Part shown: positions 12,661-25,100 of the stretch, piece by piece
Position numbering within the stretch: position 1 is the first letter of the stretch
Layout: the number at the start of each line of letters is the position of its first letter
NCBI GenBank assembly: GCA_018697195.1
Contig: CM031857.1
Span: 55,855,238-55,919,237, forward strand
Source of the DNA: Certhia americana
Taxonomy: Eukaryota > Chordata > Aves > Passeriformes > Certhiidae
Reading direction: 5' to 3'
Length of the DNA: 64,000 nt
Made by a program: the position numbers and the translations under genes
Notes under the pieces: model-generated
Databases searched by the model: none
The model's input: only the letters and a program-made list of their open reading frames with translations
What the model was told of the DNA's origin: nothing

Positions 12661-14629
12661 AAAAAATTAGACTGTAAAGTCTCTAGGGTCAAGCAAGCAA
12701 CTTCCCAAGAGCTATTCAGAACATAACAAAGTGAGGTTTTGGCTGCAACTCATCTCTGTACCAACCTGCAAATAAAAAATAAATGCTGAACATGTTAGTG
12801 AAATACAGTAACGACAGGAACGCTTTCTTCTGCAGATTTGTACATCCGTGTTTGTGTGCTTACACTTGTCCAGGCAGTTCTGTGGCAAGGAAGAAAGGGG
12901 CAACTCTAAATTGCCATAATGAAATAACCTTAACAAGTTCATGCTTCATTCAGTTACATTAAACAAGACCAACACAGGCAGTAATATTTTCTTTTACCTC
13001 TGTTTTATATCAACCAAGTTATGCAACTCACAAGAGGAGTGTGGTTAAACCTTGTTGTGTGCTTGTTACCTGTGAGTGTTCCTAAGTACAATTGCATTCA
13101 GTGTTAGGAGAAAGAGATGAAGAAGCAAATTTAATACAGCCAAAGGCAATACAGTTCAGAAATATATTCAGGCTCTGAAGTTTGTGTGGGTTTTTTTAAC
13201 TAATCCTTTATTTTGCAAGCTAGTTTACACTACAGGTGAAATACAAGTCGTGCATGAATTTCCCCACAGGATTTCTGTGTGTTTTTCAAAAAGACGCTTG
13301 CTTAGGGATGAACAGTCTTAGGGCCTGGGCTTTAAAATCTTGGAAGATGTGTTTTACTGTAAATAACTTAGAAGAGGATTATCAAGCTATAATTACGTCT
13401 TACTTTCATCAGGGCTACATTTAACAGAAATTCTTCCAGCAACTTTTTCTTTATTCAACTATCTACTACTAAAAGCAAAGCAAGAACCAGTCAGGTATTA
13501 AGTAGTCCACATCTGCACAGCTGGATCAAGAATGGTTCCTACTCCTTACCTAATCAGTGCATTAATTTCCTTATTTTGTCCTCCATGTGTGTCCTTGTGT
13601 TGCTCAGTATAATATGTGTCAGTATTATTTGTTGTCACTTCTCAAACTAAAGCTGTGACACTAACCCTGCCAGCCAAGGGAAAAAAACTACACACAGAGG
13701 CAACACAAGCCAGTATTGTTTAAATCAGATGAGCTCAGTGGTGTGGAAATTGCTTCTGTTGCATAAGTGTGCTCACTGGTAGACCTAAACTGATGGGCTG
13801 GTAAGCATACATAAACACCTGTGGATGTAATTCCATACTGCTTTGGAGAAAGAAGTACTGTAGAAAATAACAGGGAGGAGATCCTCCTATCAGATTTTCT
13901 TCCTACAACTAGAAATCATAGCTGCTGTGTGCAATATTTAATACCTGATGTTGGTTTCCACCTTTCAGACACTTTTCACTTGCCAACTAATCGTCACCTA
14001 GAAGTGCGCTGAAACACATTGTAAATGTGCATACAAAGGCTTTCTCTGGCATTAAATCACAACCATGTCTGCAGAGGAAAGGGACTTCTTACAGCAGCCC
14101 TGCATGGGAATTCAGGCCAGGAAAAAGCAGGTTTTTCCCTTTCAAACAGCAGGAAAAGTTCAAATTAGCCAGCACTGTCCTTGGGAGCAGAAGTGCAGCT
14201 GCAAAAACTGTCCTTAACTCTCTGCAGCCTCTCTGGGAGCAGCGCTTGGCTCTGGGGAGGCACTTGTTGCTGCCAGCACCCCTGGGCCCATTGCCTTGTC
14301 CTGGGAAGAGCTGTCCTGGGCCACCTGGCCCATGGCTTCCTGGCTGAGAAGGTGAGGCTAGGTGCTCTTGCCACACTTGAGGGTTGTGTCCTGCCCGGGA
14401 GATGAATAAGCAGAAAACCAGACCCTTTGGCTAAGGGTGTTCCCTAAAAGGTGCTGGCTCAAAGCCACAGTTAAAGGGTAGGTGGAAGCCTTGTAAATAA
14501 GACATACAACAACTCCTCATGGGAGGATTCCCCAAAAAATAAAAGCACCGATCCCACCGGATGGTGCTACTATGTGCAGCACAAGGGGCGTTTGAGGTGG
14601 GGGAGGCCTTGGGGAAAACTTGCGGCAGG
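12661..14629. other. Promoter-proximal flank without recognised gene
   Basis: Composition rises from AT-rich to GC-rich toward the CpG island. Open frames at 14027-14405 come from rising GC content and lack domain or splice support. Confidence 0.5.
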
Positions 14630-14905
14630 ATGCTCAGCTCGGGGCGCCTAGGGCTCGCACCCCTCCCGCCGCCGGCGCCCTCGGCTCCGCAGGGCCCGCT
14701 CCCCGCCGCCCACCCACCGCCGGTTCCCCGCCCCTCCGGCGGAGCCCGCTGCGCTCCCCGCGGCTGCGGCGGGGCTTCACCCCGCTTCGTGCGGCCCCAG
14801 CGCCCGCCCCAGGGGCCGCGCCCGGCACCTCCCCGGCGGGGCCGCTGTCCCCGGGACGCCGTGACGGCTCTGCGCTCCCCGCCCTTCTCACCGCCCCTCT
14901 CCCCT

Positions 14906-14938
14906 TTCCTCCTCCTCCTCTTCCTCCTCCTCCTCCTT
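14906..14938 (+). repeat. Polypyrimidine (TCC)n tract in promoter
   Basis: An almost pure CT run dominated by TCC units immediately upstream of the likely start region. Such tracts are frequent in TATA-less promoters and can adopt triplex form. Confidence 0.85.
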
Positions 14939-15040
14939 CGGGAGCCTTGCCTCCCCTGCACACCTGCCTTGCCATTTGTCGGCGGCTTTGCTAGGAGGGG
15001 AGAATTTTCCCTCGGTCCCTTGCAGCATCCCTCCCCGGCT

Positions 15041-15093
15041 CACACATACGCACACATACACACACACACACACACACGCTCGCTCGCTCGCTC
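15041..15093 (+). repeat. (CA)n followed by (CGCT)n microsatellite
   Basis: Imperfect CA units at 15041-15077 pass directly into CGCT units at 15078-15093, inside the CpG island and probably in the transcribed leader. Length variation here could alter promoter or leader function. Confidence 0.9.
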
Positions 15094-15365
15094 ACACAGC
15101 CGGACGGGCAGAAGCACCGCGCTGCCCGTGCCTCGGCGGCCGCCGCCTCTCCGCACCCCGGCCCCGCGCTCCCCGCCGCCGCGGGGCGTCCTCCGCCTGC
15201 TGCAGCGCCGCCGGGCCCGGCAGCCGCCGAAGGGGGGCGGCGGCGGCGGCTCCCGCTGCTCCGCGGCCCCGCACCAGCAGCGGTAGGTAGGTACGGCGGT
15301 CCCGCGGCGGCAGCCCGCCCCGGGCGGCTCCCGGCGCTGCGGAGGGACGGGGACGGAGGGAAGGA

Positions 15366-15391
15366 GGGAGGGCAGGGCGGCGGGAGCGGGG
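15366..15391 (+). promoter_or_regulatory. G-quadruplex motif in putative leader
   Basis: Five G runs of three or more bases (15366-15368, 15370-15372, 15375-15377, 15382-15384, 15388-15391) are separated by loops of 1-4 bases. They lie on the sense strand of the putative exon, so the RNA could fold as well as the DNA. Confidence 0.7.
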
Positions 15392-15645
15392 CGAGACGCG
15401 CTGCCCCAGCCCCGCCGGCGGCGCTCGCCTCGCCCGGCTCCTTCTCCGGCTGCGCTCCCGCGGGGCTCCGCGTCGCCCCCGCCGCTGCCCGGCTCCCCCC
15501 GGGCACCGGCTCTTCCCGGTGAGTCAGAAAGTTTGCTCTCCTGGGCGCCCGGTGTTTGTTGTTGTTTGGGGTCCGCCTGTATTAGGCTGGGCTTTTATTT
15601 TCCCATTCCCGCTAGCGGGCTATTTATTTATTTTTCTTTTCTCTT

Positions 15646-15660
15646 CCCCCCCCCCCCCCC

Positions 15661-15696
<36 letters not shown>
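15646..15696 (+). repeat. C23T28 homopyrimidine run before a 3' splice site
   Basis: Twenty-three C then twenty-eight T without interruption, followed by aattgcag at 15697-15704. The run plus AG forms a textbook but extreme 3' splice site. Paired with the donor at 15519 it would define an intron of 186 bases (15519-15704). Homopolymer lengths may be affected by sequencing error. Confidence 0.9.
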
Positions 15697-15700
<4 letters not shown>

Positions 15701-15704
15701 GCAG

Positions 15705-16114
15705 TCGCTGCTGCAGCGCGGGTAGAACGGGGCTCCCGCGCCCGGCGCTGCCCCCGCCTTGCTGGGCAGCCTCCCCCGGGGCACACGCGTGGGCAGGCGG
15801 GCAGCGCTCCCAGGGCGGCCGGAGCCGGGGTCCCTCCCGCTGCCCTCCTTCCCTCTAAAAGCTGGGTGGCTGCGCCTGCGAGGTTGCCGGCAGCCCCCCT
15901 GCACTTGGCAGAGCAGTTTTTGGTGGCAGCTCGGGAGGAGGCTGTCCCATCCCTCTCCTGTTTCTCCCCGTTCCTTGAGAGAGTGTTTTAAAACAGGTTT
16001 CAGTGAAGCCATAGGTGACAGGATGCCGGTGTCACCAAGACCCGTGCTGCGTTTTGTAACTAGCAATGTTGCTGTAGCGGGTTATCAGCTGGGGAACTGC
16101 CGTGTTCGACCCTG
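15705..16114 (+). other. Possible second leader exon
   Basis: It begins after the AG at 15703-15704 and ends at a donor-like cctg|GTGAGG at 16115. It is GC-rich at first, then declines. Frames across it show no domain. If the acceptor is not used, this is simply the 5' part of intron 1. Confidence 0.2.
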
Positions 16115-19100
16115 GTGAGGAGAGGGATTGGTTGTGGGTCATGTCCATCTTCCGCTGCTTTCATCTAATTGCTAGAAGTATCTCGCTGTAGTCTGGGGTA
16201 GAAGAAGCTCGCTTGCATTTTAACTCTTTTGTCCTTCAATTCTAAATGTGGTTTTGTGGGGACTCCTAGTTTCTCGTAGGGAACTATCAGAAACTATAGA
16301 GGTTGAAAACATCCATCTCTGAGCAGGAGAGGCAAGAAGCTTTCAGGTCCTTCCCATGAACTGTGCATGTTCTATGTAGTGTGTTGTTGCTTATTTTTTT
16401 TCTTATCGCTGGGAGTTCTGCTGTAACGTCTCAAAAGCTTTGATGTTTTTTGCAATGAACCTCATTCATTTTTTTTTCTCAAATTTAAAATGGAGTGATA
16501 AAATGCATAGACGTTAATAAGTAAGTTGAAAGGACTTTGAAATAGTGCTTGTTGTGCATGGTGTAAAATTGTAGATATACATAAAAGAGTAATAATTACT
16601 CTGCAGGTTTTATTTTATACCTTCTTTTCTATGACTTTGTGCTGAACTCTCTTCATCTGTCTCGCAGCTTTTAGGTCTGATTGTTTTTTGCAGTTGAAAT
16701 CTCCTGTCATGTTGTGGGAATGCATTGGTAGGCGCCCACATTTGCCTGGTTCTTACAATCTTTTATTCTCTCATTTTGTAAAAGCTCACCACAGTCAAAA
16801 GTACGTGACATTTGCTATTGTGGCTTTCAATTTTAGATAGCTTTTCCTGGTGCTTTTATTTATTTGTCAGTTTGAAAATTTATTTATTTATGTTGCAACC
16901 TAAGAGGGAGGGGAAGTGTAGGGAATTGTCTATGACTTTTCTATCTGCCCAAATGTACATGAAAAAAATTACATAAAGAAATTAAAGCACTGAAACAACC
17001 TAGATCTGAATTCCAAGAACAAAATTTACAATGTCGTGTGTGCTTGCCCGCACCAGGCATTCTGCAGCATGTGGTATTTACAGAACTTGCAGTGCACAGT
17101 AGCTCTCCACTAGTAAGAGAAAGCTTTGTATCTTTGGAAGTGAGAGTGTCTTTGACAAGTCAGCAAAACTATAGATACAGTCAAGGAACGCTGATACACG
17201 TGTGAATGTGTGAATATATAAATATCACCAGATTGCTTGAGTTCATTTTTCCTCGGTATAGTTTTTCTTCCTCAGCCTGGAATATATACATACTTTCCCC
17301 TGAATTTTGAGACATTTTTTTACTGCTTTTCTCTGTGTGCATGTGTTTTAATGTTAGTCTTAATCTCACTGTAAAATACAAAATAATCTGGTAATAGATT
17401 TAGAAGACTTTATTGCCAGGCAAACCAGGCAATAGATCATGAAATCAGACAATAGTATTTTGTTTCCTAGCAACCCCCTACTGCAAACAGAAAACAAAAC
17501 GGTGGTGGATACTTCCACATCATGATAGCTATATGTCGAAATCCCCAAGTAGTAGATACTGAAGTACTAATTGTGCTGAGAGATTCACTCCTATTTGTTT
17601 CAGCTGCTTCGTTAATATTTTCCTTTTGTGAGAAAGATTTGCTGGGGTAAATGCAGTTAAATGGTTAAAATTTCACTCTGGTCTCTTAATTGTAATGTCT
17701 ATTAGAATGAAGAGGGCACAAAATTAAGTAGAATTTGTACCATTAAGAATGTCTGTTCTTATTGCAGGACTGCTTCTAAATCTGTGCTATTGCGGACCCT
17801 TGAAAATCAGATATATCATCTCCTGTATCCAACATCCCGTATCTTTCTGGATTTTGTGTTGTTAGTCATCCTTTTTAGCTTTGTGTTTTAAAACTATATT
17901 TATTAGAATATATTGAAAGAAAAATCCTTTGTGACTCCTAGGAATGGAAAGTAAAATCCTAAGTGCCTTTTTGCCAGGTATAGGTTCTTGGCACCCAGTT
18001 CAGCCCTTCCAAGGAATCAGTGCTTATCACCGTGCAGCAGGATTGGGTCCTAAGCCATCATCTTTCTAAAAGTGCTTTTGATAATGCAGTAATTCCCTTA
18101 GTTAAAGTGCCTGAGCACTGAAATGGCATCTCGACCCTGAATCAATCTGGGATGCACTTTGTGCACTGCCATCTATCTGAAAAAATCCATTAGTGCAAGC
18201 TGGGGATCTGACCTGGGATGGGTGCAGGTGTTTGTGCTCTGGAAGCTGCTGGAGATGCTGAGCTGCTATAGGAAAAGGAGGCATGAATGTGTAGTTGTAA
18301 GGTGCAACAGAGAAGTTTCTATGCTTTTGTCTCTTATAGGAGAAAATGGCAAAAGGTGTTTGCCGAGTTTTGCCTCTAAGTCTTCACTATTCAGCAGTAT
18401 TTACAGATATCACACAGTAAATTGAAACTGAGGTAGTTTTTCTATTGGTTGCATCAGTGATTTTGTGAAAGTGAAAATATTATTCCAGTCTGTGAGACTG
18501 TAAAAGCACAAGAAAAATTTGCTGTGGGAAAGACAGCAAACTTAGTCATGTATGCATTATTAAACAACAGTATTCACACTAGGCATGGGTAGGGTGTTCT
18601 CTGAGTTATTTAAGGGTTCACAGCATTATTTAAGAGATCCCATGTGCAGTCACAGACTATTTATTTATATTTCCTATTGGTATTTTCCTGGTTCATCTCA
18701 AGTACTGAGGTACAAAAGGGTTACAGCAGATGCCACTTGAATAAAAAGGTGAAGTGGAATGGTCAGAGTACTATAATTCTGATAAATAACTATGAGCAGC
18801 TAATTTCTTGTCTATATTTGAAATCACATATTTTAGGGCAGTTGCATGTGTGGATGGTTTAGTTTAGAACATGCTAATTAAATTTTGGAAGGCTTTATGG
18901 ATTGAGAGGAAGTAGTTATTTTCCAATTTTTCTTCTCCGTTTCTTTCTCAGATGGCACTACTCCCAAAACTTGAATCTTACAATTAGGTAGTCCACAGAT
19001 AAAGCTTGATATGGCTGGCTAATTGCAATCCCTACTTCTCTCTGCCTGTGTTTGCCAGGCAGCAGAATGAGAGAAGGCAAAGAAAACAAAAAGTACAAAC

Positions 19101-22100
19101 AAAAAACAAGGGGGAGAGAAAGGTCATTAAGTGTTCTGTGTATAAACAATGGAAGTAATTTGGAAGGTATTTTAAATACTCTCCACGAAACTCCTTTTAT
19201 GCTAACTGCATTTGTTGCTGGTGGTGAATGTAAAGCTTTCATCTGCTGTAATGTGGACTGGCCACTGATGGAGACAGCCAAGCCATGAGTCAAACCAAAG
19301 ACCTTCTTCTCCCTTCTCCTCACTGAAGATCATCTTAAGTGGAATAATGAGTTATGTCCATTCCATTTACAGGTGTTTAGGAGACAGGAATTAAGAAATG
19401 GGTGGCTTTGTTGTCTCTCTTTAACTGCACAGTGATGGTCATGGCTAATGAGCTACCAGGGAATGTGCTGCATATCTTGCTGAGATACACGAGCCTTTCC
19501 AAATTTTTCACAAGGCTTTCTTTTATTATTATTTTTCAGAGTGGGTACTAAAGTAATGAGAATTATAGAGTTACTTACTGCATGTTTAAACCTAATGGCT
19601 TGATGATTACTGTACAGAGGGATATTTACTTAGGTATATTTTTCTTGTTTTTCTTTTAAGAAAGGAACAAAAGCATGATGCCAGGTTTGTACTGTCTTGA
19701 AGTTTTGTTTTTAAAATCCTTGTTACCTTAAATCATTGAGCTGTCAATTCTTGCCAAATACAGAAAGAAGACCATCCAAGTGGTTACAGAAACTGGGGAT
19801 TTGGTTCAGTAGATCACTGACTTGCACACACAACCTTTTTTTGAGTGTGTGCTTAAGCTTTACTTGCTGAGATAACTGGATTTAAGAAAGTGGGGAAAGT
19901 TAGGCATGTAATTAAATACTTTGTTGAATTGGGAAAAACCTTTGAAACTAATGCATTTGCTTTGTAGTAAACAGAACTTCAGGACCGTTCCTCCAGGATA
20001 GTAGAAAGGGAACAAGAAAGGGGAAAAGGCAAGTTCTTGGGGCAAGTGGTATCAAATCAGGAACTTACTGGTGGGTGATAGTGATGCTGAAAGGGGTTGA
20101 GAATTAATAAATGAGTCTGGAATGGGGTCTGATTACAGAAAAGCATGGTTTGTGCTTGAGCTGTCAAGAAAAAGGTACCATTTTGGTGAAGAAAAAGCTG
20201 GGATTCCCTTTTTTATAAGAATCTGTTGTGAACACGTGAAAACTGAATATTATCTTAACAGGAAGGTATTGACAATTTGACTGTAGCTCAAAGAAGAGCA
20301 AGAAAATACTCACGGGTCTGGAGGAACTAGCTTGAAGGGAAATATTCAAAAATAGACATCTCTAGTCTGGGACTGAATATGGAGAGATGGGTTAACTACA
20401 CGTCTGTGTTTGAAATATATTTTAGTCAAAGCAGTCAGGTTTTTTCCCTGCCTTATGTGAGAGAATACCTAGGACGAAATGGAAAAGTTGAGGAAATAAA
20501 AGTTTAAGATGAATTCTGGGCCAAAACTCAGTAATAGAATTATGTATTGTAGTCTGTATTAGTTTGGGTGCAGTGCAAGCCCCCCATGACTCTTCAGATC
20601 TTTAAAATAAGAATAGGCAAATTGTTGGCAGGTGTACTGGAGAAGGGAATCCTGCATTTTCAAGGAGATGAAATACAGGATCTAACAGCTCCTTTTCATG
20701 CGTCTGTTTTGTTTTAGTTTCAGCTGACGGTTACAGGAAGTCAGATCCCTGCTAGCCAACCTTGATTTGGTTTCCAGTGGTGAGACAGTTGGGGTTTGTG
20801 CTTTTATAATGCAGGATTCAGGACAAGGTCATCATGTGGGCTCAGGTTGAGTTAGTAATGGGATGGTGGATGTACACAGATTAGCTACAGTAGATTCTTT
20901 AGCAAACAGCTATGGGTTATTGATTTGTTTGTTTTCCCTTTTGGAAACAATGAGCATCTCAGGTGGTGTAGAGGGCCCAGAGTTAGAGCTTCCTATTTCT
21001 TGACAGTTTTTTGCAGCATTTATTTTTTATCATTTGGAGACACTTATTGCCATCAGGTGCAATGTTGGATAGCAGGTACTGCTCCTTCTTTCCATCACAA
21101 TGCTCTGATCTCAGCACAGCTGTCTCCTGTGGTCTGGCTAGTTAGTATGCAGTGCAAGTCCTGATGACATTGCCACAAGTGGTGTGTTTTCTGGAAGATA
21201 CTGAGAAAGGGGGAGAGACACAGAGATGATCTTTCCAAGGGTATGTTCTTTAAATGTCTCCATTTAAACTGGGAGAAGACTTAGCCAGGGAATGTACAGG
21301 TTCAAGCTATAATGACAGCTTTCTTGTGGTGCCTTTTCCTGGAATGAAGTTAATACACTGGTTTATTGCAATTCATGTTACTCGAAGTAAGCATTCAGAA
21401 AAAAAAAAATGTTGTGCAGACTGATATCATCAGGGAATGTTTTCCAACATCCATGCCAATTGCAGGGGAGGAGGTGGATTTCCCTCTGCTGTGCTTTATG
21501 GATACCTGACAGCCAACTGTTTAAACAAGACCTATTTTGGTAACCATAAGGTAAAAACAAGTGATTCAGAATAACCCTTCTTAGCATGTCAGTGATTAAA
21601 ACAGTAATCCTGCAGGAGTATCATGTATAGGGGAAGGCTGATCTGGGGTAGAGGTGGTTGGTGAGACTGACCTTCGGTTTAAGTACTTGACAGTGCAAGA
21701 AAGGAGTGTTTTGAAGTAGAGGAAGACAGGTTTAGGTCTTCTGTGTGCAGTATAATGTGGAAAAAATTGGTATATTAAAAACCAGTGCACTCCCAATACA
21801 CTTCATGTGTATTTGCTTATATAGAAGTCCTCTGAGAGGTAAGCCGGGTTCAGTCCTTGCTGGTGCTTGTCTCTGGGAGTTGGTGGATAGGTTGGTGATG
21901 GAAGTCTGAGAAGAGGTTCATTTTGAAGGAATGAAATTGAGGAAGTTCTTTTGTTTTTTAGGCAGAACATAAGGAATAAGACTGAGGTTGATTGATAATG
22001 CATTGCTTCTGCTAGAGGGACATTTTCTGGAGGGATGGATAATTTGTTTATAGATGGATAAGTCAGATAAATTGAACCCATACCATTGATCAGGTGGATC

Positions 22101-25100
22101 AAGCTTGGTAGGTGCTGGTAATCAGATTGTGTAGATTGGTTTACTTCGAATTATTTGTGTATGTTAATAACATTCTTCTGTGTACGTGTGTCTAAGATCA
22201 GGCATGTTGGGTGGGATAGTTTAGACTGAAAGGTACTGTGTAAATGTAAGATTATTATCTCCCCTTTCCAGGAAGAAGCTGGGTTAACAGTGATTACAAC
22301 TTGTTTCTGTTAATAGATCTTTATTTTTAGAGTTAAGTTAAATGAGGCTTTAAAGTGCTTTTATACAGGTACTTTTAACATTTAGGATGTGGGCTTTAGT
22401 GTATTGGATCTTAACAATACTTGTGGAGGAACAGTTTCTCCATATCCTGAGTGGATAATACACAGGTATTCTGGTGTGGCAGGTTGCTCTGTGTAGGTTT
22501 TAAAGGGATTTGCGCCCTATACACAGTGTCAAAATGCTTCAGGACCTAACAGCTCTGCCTGGGGTAGAATACAGTGAGGATTTAATAGTATTTTTAACAA
22601 TTCTGTTTAGATTTACTCATTCTTTTTAGGAAGCATTTTGTCAGGGATGCAAAGAAGAAATGAAATAGAAGGAGCTGATAAAGACATGGGGTGAATTTAG
22701 GGAGGTGGATTGCAATAACCAGAATGAGAACATGCTCTTAGAACGAGCACTGGTTCTTCTGCCCTTATAAGAAGTATTTCAGCAATGACAAATAAGTTTG
22801 TTTCATCTGAAAGCAGCAGATTGCTTCCTAATATTTTGCTGGTCTGACATTCTGTGAAATTGTGTTATATCCTAATTCAGTGGCTGCTCTGTATATAGAA
22901 TAAGAGCTTGCTATTTTCTGCCAAGTGAAGCATTCCCTCTCCTTCTGCAGTGGTAGAGGTGTTTTGGTGTTAGAGGTCCACAGATTAATCTCTCTTGATG
23001 ACTTCTGATAAATGTTGGCATGACTCAGAAGAGAGAGTTGCATTTTCTGAATAAGCGATCTGCTTTAGAGCTTTTCTCGGAGGTGGGACCTTTGCTTAGC
23101 AGTGAAATCTGCTGAGATCACAGCACAGGGTGGTATGGTTATAGACGCATCAGAGTGTGGCTGTGGTGGTCTGGCAGATATGTATGTGAGCAAGCACACT
23201 GTGGATTTACTAGCTGTAAATGGGTGGTCTGTTTGTGCATCCTCATGCCTCCCATGCACACACCCTTCAGGCTTCTACTGTCTTCAGGCAGAGCATAAGT
23301 GGAAGTACTGGTGACAGGCTGTTCCATAAGAAAGCTGATGATTTAAAGATCCTAGCATGTACATTTGGTTTAGAGTCTTCTATATGTTGTCATTCCATTA
23401 GTTTGCCTAAAATAAGCATCTCTCTGGTTAATTTCATTTTAGCAAATGAAGACACCCTTGACCATTTTTTGGTTCAAGTTTATTCAGATCTTCAGAGTAA
23501 GAGGAAATACCATTTGTGCTGATGAATCATTTTCTGCAGTGGAATCTCCCATTTGATATGAACCAGAGAGCCATTACCATTTAGTTCATTGACAGCCTGT
23601 GAAGGAACATGCCATTTCAGTTCCTAGAGGGATCTGGGTGAAACTTGAGCAAGAGCCTCAGTGTGCCAGTTTCTTGCCAGTTCTGTAAGCTTACACTGTT
23701 ACATAAAAGCATGTGAAACCAGGTATGGTGCGTATGTCATTACTTGGGTTTTTCAGTTTTATTTTTTGTGATATGTTTGCTTAACTTCTGTATCATTTCC
23801 CAGAACAGATGTAATGTGTGGTTTATACTGCTTTCTTTACAAAAGAGATGGGAGCTGTAAATTCACCCTACAAAGGAAGCTGTTTATTTTTTTTTTAATA
23901 AAGTAGGCTGGAAAATTGGAATTTCTTTTTCAGTTTCTTGGAAAATACTAAGGGAGATTATATAACTACATGAAGTCTCTGGGGAAAAGGAAAAAGAAGC
24001 CTTGCTGATAATGAAAGAACCGATTAGTTGCTTAATGTAGTCCACTGTTCATGGAAGAGATGAGAAGGGAGAGAAGGGAGACCTATGCAGTCAGACCAAG
24101 CTTCATTTGTTCAAAGCTGAAGGTAGGCAGCACATCTGATGGGCAAATCTGTATAAGGCCAGCTTGCTGGTCTGACACCTATGTTTACCTTTTTCTCATT
24201 AACAAAGGTGATTCTGTTCAATGTTATATATTAGAAATAAACCAGAAATTATAAAAGTAATGATTTTCAGGGTCATCTTGCCCAAGAATCGAGGGAGTAG
24301 TTCGAAGTAAGTCAGTCAATTCACTGTAATCAAACAATTCTTTGATATTATTCTCAAGTACAAAAGCTGCTTGAGTAGCTAGGCAGAAGGGACTAGTGGT
24401 CATCTTGAAGTGATGAAGAAAATAAGTTTCTTCTGATTCTCCAGTGTCAGACAGGCAACCCAGTGAAACTGAATATTGATTCAGAAGCAGAAGGTTGAAT
24501 TTAATAATCCTGTAAGTGAGATCCCCTGCATCACTGAACTGCAGCTTCAACCTTGATAGCTTCAAGCTTGATACAACCTTTGCATCATTGAAGTACAGCT
24601 GTCATGATCACTGAAGTCACTGTTCTAGGTTTCAGTGGCACTTCAGTGTAATTTTGTTGTAGAGGAGTCATTTTGTTATTGGGGGAACAAAGAGCAAGAG
24701 CCACTCATGTTTTAAACACGAGGAAAATGAAGACTTCAGAGATGGTGAGAAACCTCCTTTCATGCTAATGCAAAATGAACGATATAGAGTGAGATGTAAG
24801 CCTGTATGTACTGCCCTTTCAAAGACATTTAAATTCACTTCTTCACTGTTAAACTGATGAAGGAAAAGGGCAGTGCAAAACTCAGAACCCAGTTCTGTTA
24901 ATGCAAGGTGTTTAGTGAATATGAAAAGTGTTCAAAAAGCGGCTAGAAGCATCTGTGCAAGACAAAATGCAGACCTTTGTAGTGCTCCCAGCCATGTCTC
25001 TAAGGGATGCTGCGGGATGGCTGTACAACAAGGAGTCATTCTGTAAGTGCCTGAGGAGCAAGCGTAGTCGTGGCAGAAACAAATCGAAATGAGAACTTTG

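Larger units (their letters stand above)
14980..15518 (+). other. Putative 5' non-coding first exon with splice donor
   Basis: The right boundary is set by a consensus donor, cccg|GTGAGT, at 15519-15524. A second usable donor, cagcg|GTAGGT, lies at 15283 and would give a shorter exon. The left boundary is a guess, because the transcription start cannot be read from a TATA-less island. No initiation codon in the segment opens a frame with recognisable protein, so it is treated as 5' untranslated sequence. It contains a CA/CGCT microsatellite and a G-quadruplex motif, both unusual in a leader. The downstream coding exons are not recognisable in this window, which implies a long first intron. 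Confidence 0.5.
14630..15900 (+). promoter_or_regulatory. CpG-island promoter
   Basis: About 1.3 kb of dense CpG sequence with an abrupt upstream edge, the only such island in the window. It contains repeated GC boxes (ccccgccc types at about 14727, 14800 and 14880), a CRE-like gtgacg core near 14860 and long CT-rich blocks. No TATA box is apparent. This is the usual dispersed-initiation promoter of a broadly expressed or developmental vertebrate gene. The + direction is inferred from the splice donors at 15283 and 15519; divergent minus-strand transcription cannot be excluded. Several long frames across it (up to 241 codons) are proline/arginine/alanine low complexity caused by GC content and overlap each other on both strands, so they are not called as genes. 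Confidence 0.85.

Noticed and set aside
14561..15286. 241-codon open frame in the CpG island
   Set aside because: Low-complexity P/R/A translation. Overlapping frames on both strands are also open; this is a GC-content effect, not a gene.
15533..15991. 152-codon frame crossing the C/T homopolymer
   Set aside because: The homopolymer encodes poly-Pro/poly-Phe by chance and its length is unreliable; no domain.
24224..24565. 113-codon minus frame
   Set aside because: No domain, no splice sites at either edge, AT-rich codon content; most likely chance.
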